Assembly: GCF_019711415.1 (NCBI RefSeq)
Contig: NZ_JAIGNJ010000004.1
Span: 124,001-188,000 of the forward strand
Direction: 5' to 3'
Source of the DNA: Qipengyuania vesicularis
GTDB taxonomy: Bacteria; Pseudomonadota; Alphaproteobacteria; Sphingomonadales; Sphingomonadaceae
Length of the DNA stretch: 64,000 nucleotides
A program made the position numbers and the translations under genes. The notes under the pieces were generated by a model. It had not been told where the DNA came from. It ran no database searches and saw nothing but the letters and a program-made list of their open reading frames with translations. Of this stretch, positions 35,121-44,093 are shown in pieces; within the stretch, counting starts at the first letter, position 1; each line of letters begins with the position of its first letter.

Positions 35121-37337
35121 CTAGCCGTGATACTTTGCGTAGGTCAGGTCGAAGCGGTCCGCGTCCATGACCTTGGTCCAGGCCTTGACGAAGTCGCGCA
35201 CGAACTTCTCTTCATTGCCGTTCTCGGCATAGACTTCGGCAACTGCACGCAGGCGTGAGTTGGAGCCGAAGACGAGGTCGGTGCGCGTCGCGCGCCACAG
35301 TTCCTTGCCGGTCTTGCGGCAGGTACCGACGAACTCCTCGTCGCCGCTCTCGTCGACAACTTCCCAGATCACGCCCATGCCGAGCAGGTTCCTGAAGAAG
35401 CTGTTGTCGAGCTTGCCCGGGGTCTCGGTAAGCACGCCCATCTTGTGTCCGTGGGTGGTGTGCTTGGTCACTGCGCCCATGGCGCGCAGCCCGCCGACCA
35501 GTGCTGTCATCTCGGGGATGGAGAGGCCGAGCAGATGCGCCCGGTCGATCAGCATGTCCTCGGTCTTCACCGAAGCCTTGGTCTTAAGGTAGTTGCGGAA
35601 CCCGTCGGCGAAGGGCTCCAGCGGCTCGAAGCTCTCGGCGTCGAACTGATCGCGGGTGGCATCGCCGCGGCCTGTGGTGACAGGCACGGAAATGTCGAAT
35701 CCGGCATCCTTCGCTGCCTTCTCGACCGCTGCCGATCCGGCGATGACGATCGCGTCGGCCATGGAGATCGATCCGCGAAGCCCGTCGAGCGTGTCGAGGA
35801 CCTTGCCGAGTTCTTCGGGGTCGTTGACCTTCCAGTTCCTGATCTCGTCGAAGCGGATATGCGCGCCATTGGCGCCGCCGCGATGGTCCGAATTGCGATA
35901 GGTCGAGGCAGAGGCCCAGGCCGCCTTGACGAGCGCCGCGACAGAGAGACCGCTGTCGAGCACCTTCGACTTGAAGGCGGAGACATCGCTATCCGAAGCC
36001 TGCGTCCCAGTGGGCACGGGGTCCTGCCAGATCAGGTCTTCGCTCGGCACTTCGGGGCCGAGGTAACGGACCTTGGGGCCCATGTCGCGGTGGCACAGCT
36101 TGAACCATGCGCGGGCGAAGGCATCGTCGAGCGCCGCCTGATCGTCGCGGAAACGTTCGGAAATCTTGCGATATTCCGGGTCGCGCTTCAGCGCCATGTC
36201 GGCGGTGGTCATCATGGTAGGGACCTTCTTGGACGGGTCGCGCGCATCGGGCGCCATGTCCTCGGGGTCCGGATTGACCGGCTGCCACTGGTTCGCGCCG
36301 GCGGGCGACTGGACCAGCTCGTAGTCATACTTGAACAGCAGGCGGAAATAGTCGCCGCCCCACTGCGTCGGGTTCGGGGTCCATGCGCCTTCGATGCCGG
36401 AGGTGGTGATGTGGCCCTTGCCGATCTCGTCCGCGTCAGTGAGCCAGCCGAAGCCCATGCGGTGCAGGGTTTCACCTTCGGGAGCAGAGCCGAATGTGTC
36501 CGATGGCTTGGCGCCATGAGCCTTGCCAAAAGCGTGGCCGCCCGCGGTCAGCGCGACGGTTTCCTCGTCGTTCATCGCCATGCGGGCGAAGGTCTCGCGC
36601 ATGTCGCGCGCCATGCCTTCCGCGTCGTGCGGATTGCCGCCCGGGCCTTCGGGATTGACGTAGATGAGACCCATCTGGATCGCGGCGAGCGGATTCTCGA
36701 GCGCGCGGCCCTCGTCGGGATGAATGCGGGTTTCCGCGCCCGTATCGACCCACTTTTCTTCGGTGCCCCAATAGACGGTTTCGGGGTCGAACACGTCCTT
36801 GCGGCCGCCGCCGAAGCCGAAGACCGGGCCGCCCATCGATTCAATGGCGACATTGCCGGTGAGGATGAAGAGGTCGGCCCAGCTGATGTGCTTGCCGTAT
36901 TTCTGCTTGATCGGCCACAGCAGGCGGCGCGCCTTGTCGAGATTGCCGTTATCGGGCCAGCTATTGAGCGGGGCAAAACGCTGCTGGCCGCTGCCGCCGC
37001 CACCACGCCCGTCACCGGTGCGATAGGTGCCTGCCGCGTGCCAGGCCATGCGGATGAAGAAGGGACCGTAATGGCCATAGTCTGCCGGCCACCATTCCTG
37101 GCTGTCCGTCATCAGGTCGGTGAGGTCCTGCTTCAGCGCTTTGTAATCGAGCGCATTGAAGGCTTCGCAATAGTCGAAATCCTCATCCATCGGATCGGCC
37201 GCGCGACCGCCTTCGGTCAGGATTTCGAGGTCGAGCTGGTCGGGCCACCAGTCGCGATTGCGGCGTCCGAACAGATCGCGCGTTCCGCTATCTCCGTGGA
37301 AGGGGCAACCGCTGATATCTCCGGTCTTGGCGTCCAT
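35121..37337 (-). CDS. katG: Catalase-peroxidase
   Basis: A 738-residue haem enzyme that breaks down hydrogen peroxide as catalase or peroxidase. The distal triad is R96, W99 and H100 in [13 protein letters not shown]; the proximal haem His is in [13 protein letters not shown]. The Tyr of [12 protein letters not shown] and W99 are the residues that with a Met form the family's cross-linked adduct. The second, duplicated domain is complete (residues about 430-738). AGGAG is 8 bases before the ATG. It belongs to a peroxide-defence island with ahpF and ahpC on the same strand. Confidence 0.98.
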   Translation of the reverse strand: MDAKTGDISGCPFHGDSGTRDLFGRRNRDWWPDQLDLEILTEGGRAADPMDEDFDYCEAFNALDYKALKQDLTDLMTDSQEWWPADYGHYGPFFIRMAWHAAGTYRTGDGRGGGGSGQQRFAPLNSWPDNGNLDKARRLLWPIKQKYGKHISWADLFILTGNVAIESMGGPVFGFGGGRKDVFDPETVYWGTEEKWVDTGAETRIHPDEGRALENPLAAIQMGLIYVNPEGPGGNPHDAEGMARDMRETFARMAMNDEETVALTAGGHAFGKAHGAKPSDTFGSAPEGETLHRMGFGWLTDADEIGKGHITTSGIEGAWTPNPTQWGGDYFRLLFKYDYELVQSPAGANQWQPVNPDPEDMAPDARDPSKKVPTMMTTADMALKRDPEYRKISERFRDDQAALDDAFARAWFKLCHRDMGPKVRYLGPEVPSEDLIWQDPVPTGTQASDSDVSAFKSKVLDSGLSVAALVKAAWASASTYRNSDHRGGANGAHIRFDEIRNWKVNDPEELGKVLDTLDGLRGSISMADAIVIAGSAAVEKAAKDAGFDISVPVTTGRGDATRDQFDAESFEPLEPFADGFRNYLKTKASVKTEDMLIDRAHLLGLSIPEMTALVGGLRAMGAVTKHTTHGHKMGVLTETPGKLDNSFFRNLLGMGVIWEVVDESGDEEFVGTCRKTGKELWRATRTDLVFGSNSRLRAVAEVYAENGNEEKFVRDFVKAWTKVMDADRFDLTYAKYHG

Positions 37338-37480
37338 TTCTGTGCTCTCCTATCAAAAAAGACTCGGTCTCCCGTCCGAGATTGAGAGCACATTGGACCG
37401 TGCGCTGTGATGCGTCCAATCGATTAAACGGTTCAAATTGATTGGCTGAGGCGATTTTAAGGCGGGCTGTGGTCCACATA
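37338..37480 (-). promoter_or_regulatory. katG upstream region with inverted repeat
   Basis: CCAATC (37416-37421) and GATTGG (37440-37445) form an 18-base-spaced inverted repeat in an AT-rich patch about 80-110 bases upstream of katG. The size suits a LysR-type peroxide regulator such as OxyR, but the sequence does not match the ATAG-N7-CTAT consensus closely. A smaller repeat GCAC-N8-GTGC lies nearer the gene. No oxyR gene is in the window. Confidence 0.35.
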
Positions 37481-37483
37481 GGT

Positions 37484-37518
37484 AAAGCGCCGCCATCCTT
37501 ATGGAATGACGGCGCTTT
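37484..37518 (-). terminator. Probable ahpF terminator
   Basis: AAAGCGCCG (37484-37492) and CGGCGCTTT (37510-37518) make a perfect 9-base stem about 20 bases after the ahpF stop. The trailing T-run on the minus strand is short (TTTA). Confidence 0.7.
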
Positions 37519-37539
37519 CCGAAATGATCTGGGTCAAAT

Positions 37540-39129
37540 TCAGGCGGCCTGCGCGATATCCTCGCCAGGCTCGGTGCGGATGAGATAGTCGAATGCCGAC
37601 AGGCCCGCTTTCGAGCCTTCGCCCATCGCAACGACGATCTGCTTGTAGGGCACTTCGGTCACGTCGCCCGCGCCGAAAATCCCAGGCAGGTTCGTGCGTC
37701 CTTCTTCGTCGGTGACGATTTCGCCGAACCTGGAGAGTTCGAGGCCGCAGTCCTGAAGCCACTCGGTATTGGGAACGAGGCCGATCTGGACGAAGACGCC
37801 CTCCAGATTGATCCGGCGCTCTTCCCCGCTCTTGCGATCCTTGAGCACCAGCCCGTCGACCTTGCCGTCCTTTCCGGTGATCTCGGTCGTCTGGCCGCCG
37901 GTGACGATCTCGACATTGGCCAGGCTGCGAAGCTTCTTCTGAAGCACCTCGTCGGCGCGCAGCTTGTCGTCATATTCGATCAGTGTGACATGGCCGACGA
38001 TCTTGGCGAGGTCGATCGCGGCCTCGACGCCGGAGTTGCCGCCGCCGATCACCGCGATGCGCTTGCCCTTGAACAGCGGACCGTCGCAGTGCGGGCAATA
38101 GGCCACGCCCTTGTTGCGGTGTTCGGCTTCGCCGGGAACCCCGAGATTGCGCCAGCGCGCGCCAGTCGCGAGGATGATGCTGCGCGCCTTCAGTGAAGCG
38201 CCATTGCCAAGCTCGACAGTGTGCAGCCCGCCTTCGTCCTTGGAAGGAACGAGTTTCACGGCCTTGGCGAGGTTCATCAGGTCGATGTCGTATTCGCCGA
38301 CATGGCGCTCGAGTTCGCCAGCCAGCTTCGGGCCTTCGGTATAGGACGTGCCAGGCAGGTTCTCGATCCCGAGCGTGTCGTGCAGCTGCCCGCCGAAGCG
38401 CTCTGCCGCGATGCCGGTGCGAAAGCCCTTACGCGCGGTGTAGATTGCCGAGGCGGCGCCAGCGGGGCCGCCGCCGACGATCAGCACTTCGAAAGGCTCC
38501 TTGGCAGCCAGCTTTTCGGCAGCCTTGGCGTCGGCGCCTGTGTCGATCTTGGCGAGGATCTCGGCCAGCTCCATCTTGCCGTTGTAAAAGGGCTCGCCAT
38601 TGAGGAAGGTGGCGGGCACGGCCATGACTTCGCGTGCATCGACCTCGTCCTGATAGGTGCCGCCCTCGATCAGCGTCGCAGTGATACGCGAGTTTTCCAG
38701 CGCCATCAGCGTCAGCGCCTGCACCACGTCGGGGCAGTTGTGGCAGCTGAGCGAGAAATACATCTCGAAGTTGAAATCGCCTTCGAGGCCGCGGACCTGT
38801 TCGAGAAGGTCGGCATCGACCTTGGGCGGATGGCCGCCAGCCCACAGCAGGGCGAGGACCAGCGAAGTGAACTCGTGCCCCATCGGCAGGCCCGCGAAGC
38901 GGACCCACTTCTCCGCATCGTTCGCACGGCGGATCACGAAGCTCGGCTTGCGATCGTCCGTTCCGTCGAAACTCGCGCTCACGAGGTCGTGAAGCGCGGC
39001 GATCTCTTCTAGCAGCTCGCGCGTCTGGCGCGATTTTGCGTCATCGCCGAGCGAGGCGACCAGTTCGACCGGCTCGCGCAGATTGGCGAGAAAGGTCTTC
39101 AGCTGCTGGATAAGGTTCGCATCGAGCAT
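37540..39129 (-). CDS. ahpF: Alkyl hydroperoxide reductase subunit F
   Basis: A 529-residue flavoprotein that passes electrons from NADH to AhpC. The N-terminal tandem thioredoxin domain carries the redox pair C129-HN-C132 ([10 protein letters not shown]). The FAD and NAD domains follow: [21 protein letters not shown] (about 215-235), the second redox pair C345-PH-C348 ([10 protein letters not shown]), [20 protein letters not shown] and the end [28 protein letters not shown]. Full length for the family. It lies downstream of ahpC on the same strand, with a strong hairpin between. Confidence 0.98.
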   Translation of the reverse strand: MLDANLIQQLKTFLANLREPVELVASLGDDAKSRQTRELLEEIAALHDLVSASFDGTDDRKPSFVIRRANDAEKWVRFAGLPMGHEFTSLVLALLWAGGHPPKVDADLLEQVRGLEGDFNFEMYFSLSCHNCPDVVQALTLMALENSRITATLIEGGTYQDEVDAREVMAVPATFLNGEPFYNGKMELAEILAKIDTGADAKAAEKLAAKEPFEVLIVGGGPAGAASAIYTARKGFRTGIAAERFGGQLHDTLGIENLPGTSYTEGPKLAGELERHVGEYDIDLMNLAKAVKLVPSKDEGGLHTVELGNGASLKARSIILATGARWRNLGVPGEAEHRNKGVAYCPHCDGPLFKGKRIAVIGGGNSGVEAAIDLAKIVGHVTLIEYDDKLRADEVLQKKLRSLANVEIVTGGQTTEITGKDGKVDGLVLKDRKSGEERRINLEGVFVQIGLVPNTEWLQDCGLELSRFGEIVTDEEGRTNLPGIFGAGDVTEVPYKQIVVAMGEGSKAGLSAFDYLIRTEPGEDIAQAA

Positions 39130-39182
39130 GGGCGGACTCCCGGCGTCGTTTGCCGTTGGATTTCAGAATTCTGGAGAATGAA

Positions 39183-39222
39183 AAGGCCCGGGGCGGGGGG
39201 GGAGAAAATTGCCCCGGGCCTT
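39183..39222 (-). terminator. Terminator or attenuator between ahpC and ahpF
   Basis: AAGGCCCGGGGC (39183-39194) and GCCCCGGGCCTT form a perfect 12-base stem; on the minus strand it is followed by TTCATTC after the stem's own T residues. The loop contains eight consecutive G on the plus strand (39195-39202). It would cut ahpF transcription below that of ahpC. Confidence 0.8.
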
Positions 39223-39301
39223 CCAGCGACCCGAGATGAGAGGACTCGGGTTTTTGAGGTGGGCGCCACTAGGGATGCCCACCTGAACTTATGCTGTCGG
39301 C

Positions 39302-39868
39302 TTAGATCTTGCCGACAAGGTCGAGCGACGGTGCAAGAGTCTCGCTGCCTTCTTCCCAGGCGGCCGGGCAGACCTGACCGGGGTTGTTGCGCACGTACTG
39401 GGCGGCGCGGATCTTGCGGACCAGTTCATTGGCATTGCGGCCGACGCCTTCGCAGGTCTGCTCGACCAGCTGGATCACGCCGTCCGGATCGACGACAAAG
39501 GTCGCGCGGTCGGCAAGGCCAACGCCTTCACGCAGCACATCGAAGTTGCGTGCAAGGACGTGGTTCTGGTCGCCGAGGAACGGGAAGTTCAGCTTGCCGA
39601 TCTTCTCCGACGTGTCGTGCCAAGCCTTGTGGCTGAAGTGCGTGTCGGTCGAAACGCCATAGACTTCGACGTCGAGCTTCTGGAGCATCTCGTAGTGTTC
39701 GCCGAGGTCTTCGAGTTCGGTCGGGCAGACGAATGTGAAGTCGGCCGGATAGAAGAAGAAGACGGCCCACTTGCCCTTCACGTCTTCGTCGGTGACGTCG
39801 AAAAAGTCCTTGCCGGCCTGGAAGGCGGTGGCGGTGAACGGCTTGATGGTGCTTCCGATGATACCCAT
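39302..39868 (-). CDS. ahpC: Alkyl hydroperoxide reductase subunit C (peroxiredoxin)
   Basis: A 188-residue 2-Cys peroxiredoxin reducing hydrogen peroxide and organic peroxides. The peroxidatic Cys is C48 in [15 protein letters not shown]; the resolving Cys is C167 in [15 protein letters not shown] chose ATG 39868 ([11 protein letters not shown]), with GGAG 7 bases upstream; the longer open frame to 39970 has no homology-like start. It is the first gene of an ahpC-ahpF pair, with katG next on the same strand. Divergent from a secreted protein gene. Confidence 0.98.
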   Translation of the reverse strand: MGIIGSTIKPFTATAFQAGKDFFDVTDEDVKGKWAVFFFYPADFTFVCPTELEDLGEHYEMLQKLDVEVYGVSTDTHFSHKAWHDTSEKIGKLNFPFLGDQNHVLARNFDVLREGVGLADRATFVVDPDGVIQLVEQTCEGVGRNANELVRKIRAAQYVRNNPGQVCPAAWEEGSETLAPSLDLVGKI

Positions 39869-40164
39869 GGTTTTCTCCGTTATTCGGGTTTGAAACTGAT
39901 TGGTGCCAGATAGGCGCTGCTGCGATGCACAAAAGCGATTTTGTGCGATTGCGAACATCGGAATTTTCAATCAATAGCGTGGAACTTTCGAAAAGCTGCC
40001 GGAAGCGGCACTCTGCCGTTCCGGCTTCTCCGACGGGGCGGCCAGAATCCGCAGAATTTCGCGGTTTCAGGGTATTATGCTACCCACACTTTCGCGGGTT
40101 GCTTGCCGGATCGGCGAGTCGGAGCATACCGCCCGCACTGCCGATCCCAAGTGGGAGTGGTATC
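39869..40164. promoter_or_regulatory. Divergent ahpC / secreted-protein promoter region
   Basis: 296 bases between divergent starts. The ahpC-proximal half has several GATTG/CGAT words (around 39925-39975) resembling those upstream of katG, but I cannot align them into one operator with confidence. Nothing else distinct was seen. Confidence 0.25.
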
Positions 40165-40635
40165 ATGAAAAAATGGCTTGCTGGAACAGCGATTTGCGCA
40201 GCTGCGCTGATCGGAGGCAGCGCGGTAGCGCAAAGCTTCACCTATGACATCGTGTGGGAGCCGGTCGAGTCGATTGGAGGCATGACAGGACCCGGCGGAC
40301 CGCAATATGGCGGCGGGGTAGTCAGCGGCAAATACACGACGACATTCGAGGATGGGACCGTCCTGGACGGAGATGTCCGCTGCGTTGGGATGGGACAGCC
40401 GGATGGTGGGATCTTCAGGATCCACCTCACCTGTTCGTTCTCCGATGGCGAGGCATCGGGCACGTCGGTTTATGGCTGCAACTTCCTCGGCGAGCCCGGC
40501 CCGGATACGCCGCTGGGCTGCGTCGGAGGGATCGAAGGGAGGACCGGAGACTTCGCGGGACGCCGCGGTTCGCTGACGATGGAATGGTACACCGACGAAA
40601 ACGCGCGTGGTACCGGCCAGTGGTACGGTCAGTAG
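40165..40635 (+). CDS. Exported protein of unknown function
   Basis: A 156-residue protein with a signal peptide (MKKWLAGTAICAAALIGGSA, cleavage near VAQS). The mature part is Gly-rich and beta-like (YDIVWEPVESIGGM, GGGVVSGKYTTTFEDGTVLDGDVRC, GGIFRIHLTCSFSDG, GRTGDFAGRRGSLTMEWYTDENARGTGQW) and has four Cys that could form two disulfides. I do not recognise the family; the short strands with turn Gly resemble small beta-barrels. ATG 40165 has GGGAG 8 bases before it and begins the signal, so the longer frame from 39925 is rejected. It ends at a strong terminator. Confidence 0.75.
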   Translation: MKKWLAGTAICAAALIGGSAVAQSFTYDIVWEPVESIGGMTGPGGPQYGGGVVSGKYTTTFEDGTVLDGDVRCVGMGQPDGGIFRIHLTCSFSDGEASGTSVYGCNFLGEPGPDTPLGCVGGIEGRTGDFAGRRGSLTMEWYTDENARGTGQWYGQ

Positions 40636-40681
40636 GAAGTCTCTGAATACGAACGGCCCGGTTGTGCCGGGCGCCAAGGAG

Positions 40682-40712
40682 AAAGCCCCGCGGATGCCGC
40701 GGGGCTTTTTCG
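40682..40712 (+). terminator. Strong Rho-independent terminator
   Basis: AAAGCCCCGCGG and CCGCGGGGCTTT with loop ATG, followed by TTCGTTT. It closes the secreted-protein gene and lies 15 bases from the end of convergent aroC, for which it may also work. Confidence 0.93.
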
Positions 40713-40725
40713 TTTGCAGGCTACA

Positions 40726-41793
40726 TTATCCGCACTGCGCCCGGTGCAGCATCATGTGATCCGCCAGCACCAGCGCCATCATCGCTTCGACTACGGGCGT
40801 GCCGCGGATGCCGACGCAGGGGTCGTGGCGCCCCTTGGTGCGAACTTCGGTAGCCTTGCCCTCTCGGTCGACGCTGGCGACCGGCGTCAGGATCGAGCTG
40901 GTCGGCTTGAAGGCCACGCGGCAGACCACCGGCTGGCCGGTCGAGATGCCGCCCGCGATGCCACCTGCGTGGTTGGCGGCAAACTCGGGGCCGTTTTCGC
41001 CGGGTGACATGGCATCGGCGTTTTGTTCGCCCGTCAGGCGCGCGGCGTCGAAACCGTCGCCGATTTCCACGCCCTTCACCGCATTGATGCTCATCATTCC
41101 GGCAGCGAGATCGCCGTCTAGCTTGGCATAGACCGGTGCGCCCCATCCGGCGGGGACGCCTTCGGCCACGCATTCGACGACCGCACCGAGCGACGAGCCT
41201 GCCTTGCGAGCTTCGTCGACCAGTGCCTCCCAGCGCTTGGCCGCCTCGGCATCGGGACACCAGAAGGGATTGCGGGCGATTTCCTCGCGGTCGAAATTGG
41301 CGGGATCGATGCGGTCGCCGCCGATTTCGGCGACATAGGCGAGGATGCTGACATCGCCGATAATCTTGCGCGCCACCGCGCCCGCCGCCACACGCATCGC
41401 CGTTTCCCGCGCGCTCGAACGCCCGCCGCCCCGATAATCGCGAAAGCCGTATTTGGCGTCATAGGCATAGTCCGCATGGCCGGGCCGATAGGTGTTCGCG
41501 ATTTCCGAATAGTCCTTAGACCGCTGGTCCTTGTTCTCGATCAGTAGGCTGAGCGAGGTGCCGGTCGTCTTGCCTTCGAACACGCCTGACAGGATGCGGA
41601 CCTCGTCCGGTTCCTTGCGCTGGGTGGTGAACTTGTTCTGCCCGGGCTTACGAGCATCGAGAAACGGCTGGATGTCGGCTTCGCTTAGCGCGATTCCCGG
41701 GGGACACCCATCGAGGACCGCGCCGATGGCAGGGCCATGGCTTTCGCCCCAGGTGGTAAACCGCAGCATGCGTCCGAATGTGTTCCAGCTCAT
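40726..41793 (-). CDS. aroC: Chorismate synthase
   Basis: A 355-residue flavin-dependent enzyme converting EPSP to chorismate, last step of the shikimate pathway. Family signatures are [19 protein letters not shown] (residues 17-35), [27 protein letters not shown] and [48 protein letters not shown] ends the protein. Length is normal. It stands alone, divergent from ruvA by 268 bases in which I see no gene. Confidence 0.97.
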   Translation of the reverse strand: MSWNTFGRMLRFTTWGESHGPAIGAVLDGCPPGIALSEADIQPFLDARKPGQNKFTTQRKEPDEVRILSGVFEGKTTGTSLSLLIENKDQRSKDYSEIANTYRPGHADYAYDAKYGFRDYRGGGRSSARETAMRVAAGAVARKIIGDVSILAYVAEIGGDRIDPANFDREEIARNPFWCPDAEAAKRWEALVDEARKAGSSLGAVVECVAEGVPAGWGAPVYAKLDGDLAAGMMSINAVKGVEIGDGFDAARLTGEQNADAMSPGENGPEFAANHAGGIAGGISTGQPVVCRVAFKPTSSILTPVASVDREGKATEVRTKGRHDPCVGIRGTPVVEAMMALVLADHMMLHRAQCG

Positions 41794-42061
41794 GCCTGTG
41801 TCTTAGCGCATCGCGTGTCGCTGTCGAGCAGAGCGACGAGCAAGAATTTCCTACGGCGCATGAAGACGGCATGCTGGGGCAATGACCAGACGCCCGTTTT
41901 CCCCTCCAGCGATTCCTTCTCCAGGACCGTGTTCCATGTGTTCCAGCCTGACGGGGCGGCCGGGGTGGTTCACAACTTCGTTCCAACACTGGCCAAGCGC
42001 GCGGTGTTGGGGCAGGAACAAAAGGCGCTCATGCAGCGGAGCGTAGCGCGGAAAGAGACCT

Positions 42062-42667
42062 ATGATTGCGAAGCTGAAGGGCCTGCTCGACGAAACCGGT
42101 TCGGATTGGGCGGTGATCGACGTCTCGGGCGTCGGCTATCTCGTCCATTGCTCTGCACGGACACTCAGCCAGCTGGGCGAGAAAGGCGAGGCCTGCACCG
42201 TGTACACCGATTTGCAGGTGAGCGAGAACGATATGCGGCTGCTCGGTTTCGCCGAAGCTGCCGAGCGCGACTGGTTCCGCCTGCTAACGCAGGTGCAGGG
42301 CGTGGGGAGCAAGGTGGGCCTTGCGATCCTCTCGGCGCTGTCGACCGGAGAGGTGCAGCAGGCGTGTTCGCAGGGCGATGCTGCGACGATCGCTCGCGCG
42401 CAGGGCGTGGGGCCGAAGCTGGCCGGACGCATCGTCAATGAACTTAAGGACAAGGCGGGTGCGCTTCCCGGCGGCGGCGCGGCTGGGGCGGCAGTCGCCG
42501 TGACCCCCGCGGGCGGCGCAAGCGCCGATGCGGTCAGCGCACTCGAGAACCTCGGTTTCAAGCCTGCCGTGGCGGCTCGCGCCGTGGCGGCGGCACAGGG
42601 CGAACTGGGCGAAGGTGCGAGCGAGGGCGACCTCATCCGCGTCGCCCTGAAGAGGGCGGCGGGATGA
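42062..42667 (+). CDS. ruvA: Holliday junction helicase subunit RuvA
   Basis: A 201-residue protein that binds four-way junctions and loads RuvB. Domain I is MIAKLKGLLDETGSDWAVIDVSGVGYLVHCS; the helix-hairpin-helix region includes LTQVQGVGSKVGLAILSALST and ARAQGVGPKLAGRIVNELKDK; domain III is the C-terminal AVSALENLGFKPAVAARAVAAA. ruvC, often just upstream, is not in the window. The stop overlaps the next gene by ATGA. In this genome DoxX, DsrE and a GIY-YIG unit separate ruvA from ruvB. Confidence 0.97.
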   Translation: MIAKLKGLLDETGSDWAVIDVSGVGYLVHCSARTLSQLGEKGEACTVYTDLQVSENDMRLLGFAEAAERDWFRLLTQVQGVGSKVGLAILSALSTGEVQQACSQGDAATIARAQGVGPKLAGRIVNELKDKAGALPGGGAAGAAVAVTPAGGASADAVSALENLGFKPAVAARAVAAAQGELGEGASEGDLIRVALKRAAG

Positions 42668-43104
42668 AGCTCGGCGCGCTCCTCCAGCCCGATGTGCCCG
42701 CGAGCCTCGCGGACTGGACCTATGCGGGCCTGCGCGTGCTGACGGGCGCCTTCCTCGTCTACGGGACCTGGGACAACATAACGAGCCAGGAGCGGATGCT
42801 GGAATTCGTCCAGTTCATGTCCGCCTTCGGGTTCCCGCGCCCAGACCTGCTCGCGCCGTTCTCCGTCTGGGTCCAGTTCATCTGCGGGGGCCTGCTAGTT
42901 CTCGGGCTTCTGACGCGATGGGCAGGGTTGCTGGTCTGCATCAACTTCGTGGTCGCGGTGGTGATGGTGCATTGGTCCGAGGATTTTCGCGGGTGGTGGC
43001 CGGCCATCATACTGGTGTTTCTGGGCGCCCATTTCTTTGTGGTCGGCTCGGGTCGTTTCGGGCTCGACCGGCTGGCATGGCGAAGGGAAAGCCACGGGGA
43101 GTAA
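42664..43104 (+). CDS. DoxX-family membrane protein
   Basis: A 146-residue inner-membrane protein with four helices: YAGLRVLTGAFLVYGTWDNI, LAPFSVWVQFICGGLLVLGLLTRW, AGLLVCINFVVAVVMVHW and WWPAIILVFLGAHFFVVGSGRF. The pattern fits DoxX/SURF4-like proteins, some of which act with quinone or sulfur oxidation. Start codon overlaps the ruvA stop (ATGA); its stop overlaps the next gene's first ATG, so all three are coupled. Function in this operon unknown. Confidence 0.85.
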   Translation: MKLGALLQPDVPASLADWTYAGLRVLTGAFLVYGTWDNITSQERMLEFVQFMSAFGFPRPDLLAPFSVWVQFICGGLLVLGLLTRWAGLLVCINFVVAVVMVHWSEDFRGWWPAIILVFLGAHFFVVGSGRFGLDRLAWRRESHGE

Positions 43105-43658
43105 TGATGATGACACTCAGGATAGCCTTGATGAGCGTGGCGGCTGCACTTCTGGCCAGCGCTGCCACCGCGCAGGACATGAGCGCGTTCGAGACCGGCC
43201 CGGTGTTCGAGGGCTTTGGCCCCCACGCGGCGATCACAGGTGTCGAGACATTCGCGCCCGACACCGAATTGTCTCATAGCTTCGATGTCGCAGACCCCGC
43301 CAAGGACGGTGCGCGCAATCGCGGGTTCGAAAGCGCGGCGCGGTTCATTAACATGCATGTCGCAAACGGCGTGGCGGAAGAGAACATCCACACTGCCGTC
43401 GTGGTGCATGGCAAGGCGGTGCTTGACCTGCTCTCGGCCAAGGGTTGGGAAGCGCATGAGCGCGAGAGCGAGAACGGCAGCGCCGCAATGGTCCGCGCCA
43501 TGCTCGACCACGGCGTGCGCTTCATAGTCTGCGGCCAGAGCGCCACCGCGCAGGGTGTCAGCGCCGACCAGTTGATTGAAGGCGTCGAGATCGACCTCTC
43601 CGCCATGACCGCCCACGCCAAGCTCCAGCAGCGCGGCTACACGGTGAACCCGTTTTGA
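43104..43658 (+). CDS. Exported DsrE-family protein
   Basis: About 184 residues with a signal peptide (ALMSVAAALLASAATAQD). The DsrE/DsrF-like fold is seen in FINMHVANGVAEENIHTAVVVHGKAVLDLL and MLDHGVRFIVCGQSATAQGVSADQLIEGVEI, with a single Cys in the usual CxQS position. DsrE proteins relay sulfur or bind small molecules. Three successive ATG codons (43104, 43107, 43110) are possible starts; GGGGAG favours the third, which removes two Met. Pairing with an upstream DoxX gene suggests a joint role at the periplasmic face. Confidence 0.82.
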   Translation: MMMTLRIALMSVAAALLASAATAQDMSAFETGPVFEGFGPHAAITGVETFAPDTELSHSFDVADPAKDGARNRGFESAARFINMHVANGVAEENIHTAVVVHGKAVLDLLSAKGWEAHERESENGSAAMVRAMLDHGVRFIVCGQSATAQGVSADQLIEGVEIDLSAMTAHAKLQQRGYTVNPF

Positions 43659-43675
43659 GGGCGCGAACTCTCCAT

Positions 43676-43706
43676 CCCGTCATCCTGAACTCGTTTCAGG
43701 ATCAAT
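43676..43706 (+). repeat. REP-like palindrome, left copy
   Basis: CGTCATCCTGAACTCGTTT plus CAGGATC: the arms ATCCTGAA and TTCAGGAT (43682-43702) fold into an 8-base stem with loop CTCGT. The stop codon of the GIY-YIG gene (43702-43704) lies inside its right edge. An inverted relative is at 44051-44080. Confidence 0.8.
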
Positions 43707-44031
43707 CTTTCCGCCTGGACGGAGCGAGCGGCTCGAATCCCAGCCCCACCCCCATGTCATCCCAGTGCGGATTGGCCTGCTCGATCAGGTTGATCTTCCA
43801 TTGACGATGCCAGTTCTTCAGCTGCTTCTCGCGCAGGATGGCCTGTTCCATGTCTCCGAACGTCTCGTAGCGGACAAGGCGATGGACCTGGTACCTAGTC
43901 ACAAAGCCACCCGTAACCCCTTCGCGATGCTGCCAAAGGCGCTTCGCCAGGTCGGACGTAACTCCGATGTAGAGCGTCCCGCGGGGTTGGCTCGCAAGGA
44001 TGTAGACGCAGGGTTGGCGCTCGATCAGCAT
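43702..44031 (-). CDS. GIY-YIG nuclease family protein
   Basis: A 109-residue single-domain protein. CVYILASQPRGTLYIGVTSDLAKRLWQHREG carries the GIY-YIG signature (VYI and YIG), with the catalytic Arg in LAKRLWQHREG, and the later Glu in REKQLKNWHRQWKINLIEQANPHWDDM; these features match the UPF0213-like branch often found beside repeats. Cleavage of DNA is likely for the fold. Start taken at ATG 44031; a longer frame starting in the right repeat (44076) would read the repeat as protein. No good Shine-Dalgarno. It is opposite to ruvA and ruvB and enclosed by inverted palindromes. Confidence 0.85.
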   Translation of the reverse strand: MLIERQPCVYILASQPRGTLYIGVTSDLAKRLWQHREGVTGGFVTRYQVHRLVRYETFGDMEQAILREKQLKNWHRQWKINLIEQANPHWDDMGVGLGFEPLAPSRRKD

Positions 44032-44050
44032 GCGCCGGTGATTGCCGCGA

Positions 44051-44080
44051 GATGGATGCTGAAACAAGTTCAGCATGACG
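44051..44080 (-). repeat. REP-like palindrome, right copy (inverted)
   Basis: On the minus strand CGTCATGCTGAACTTGTTT then CAGCATCCATC. Arms ATGCTGAA and TTCAGCAT form an 8-base stem, loop CTTGT. Against the left copy one stem pair is changed on both arms (C-G to G-C), so pairing is kept. It ends 14 bases before the ruvB start. Confidence 0.8.
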
Positions 44081-44093
44081 GTATGGGTGTCGA

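Noticed and set aside
35445..37385. Long open frame of 646 codons on the plus strand opposite katG
   Set aside because: It mirrors katG codons in a GC-rich genome, has no family pattern, and lies fully antisense to a clear enzyme.
41794..42061. Possible LexA box or extra gene before ruvA
   Set aside because: GTTC pairs occur, but with spacings of 5 and 8 instead of the 7 needed for the alphaproteobacterial LexA site; no coding frame with a family pattern.
44032..44076. N-terminal extension MLNLFQHPSRG of the GIY-YIG protein
   Set aside because: It is the translation of the palindromic repeat itself; homologous nuclease sequence begins at about ERQPCVYI.
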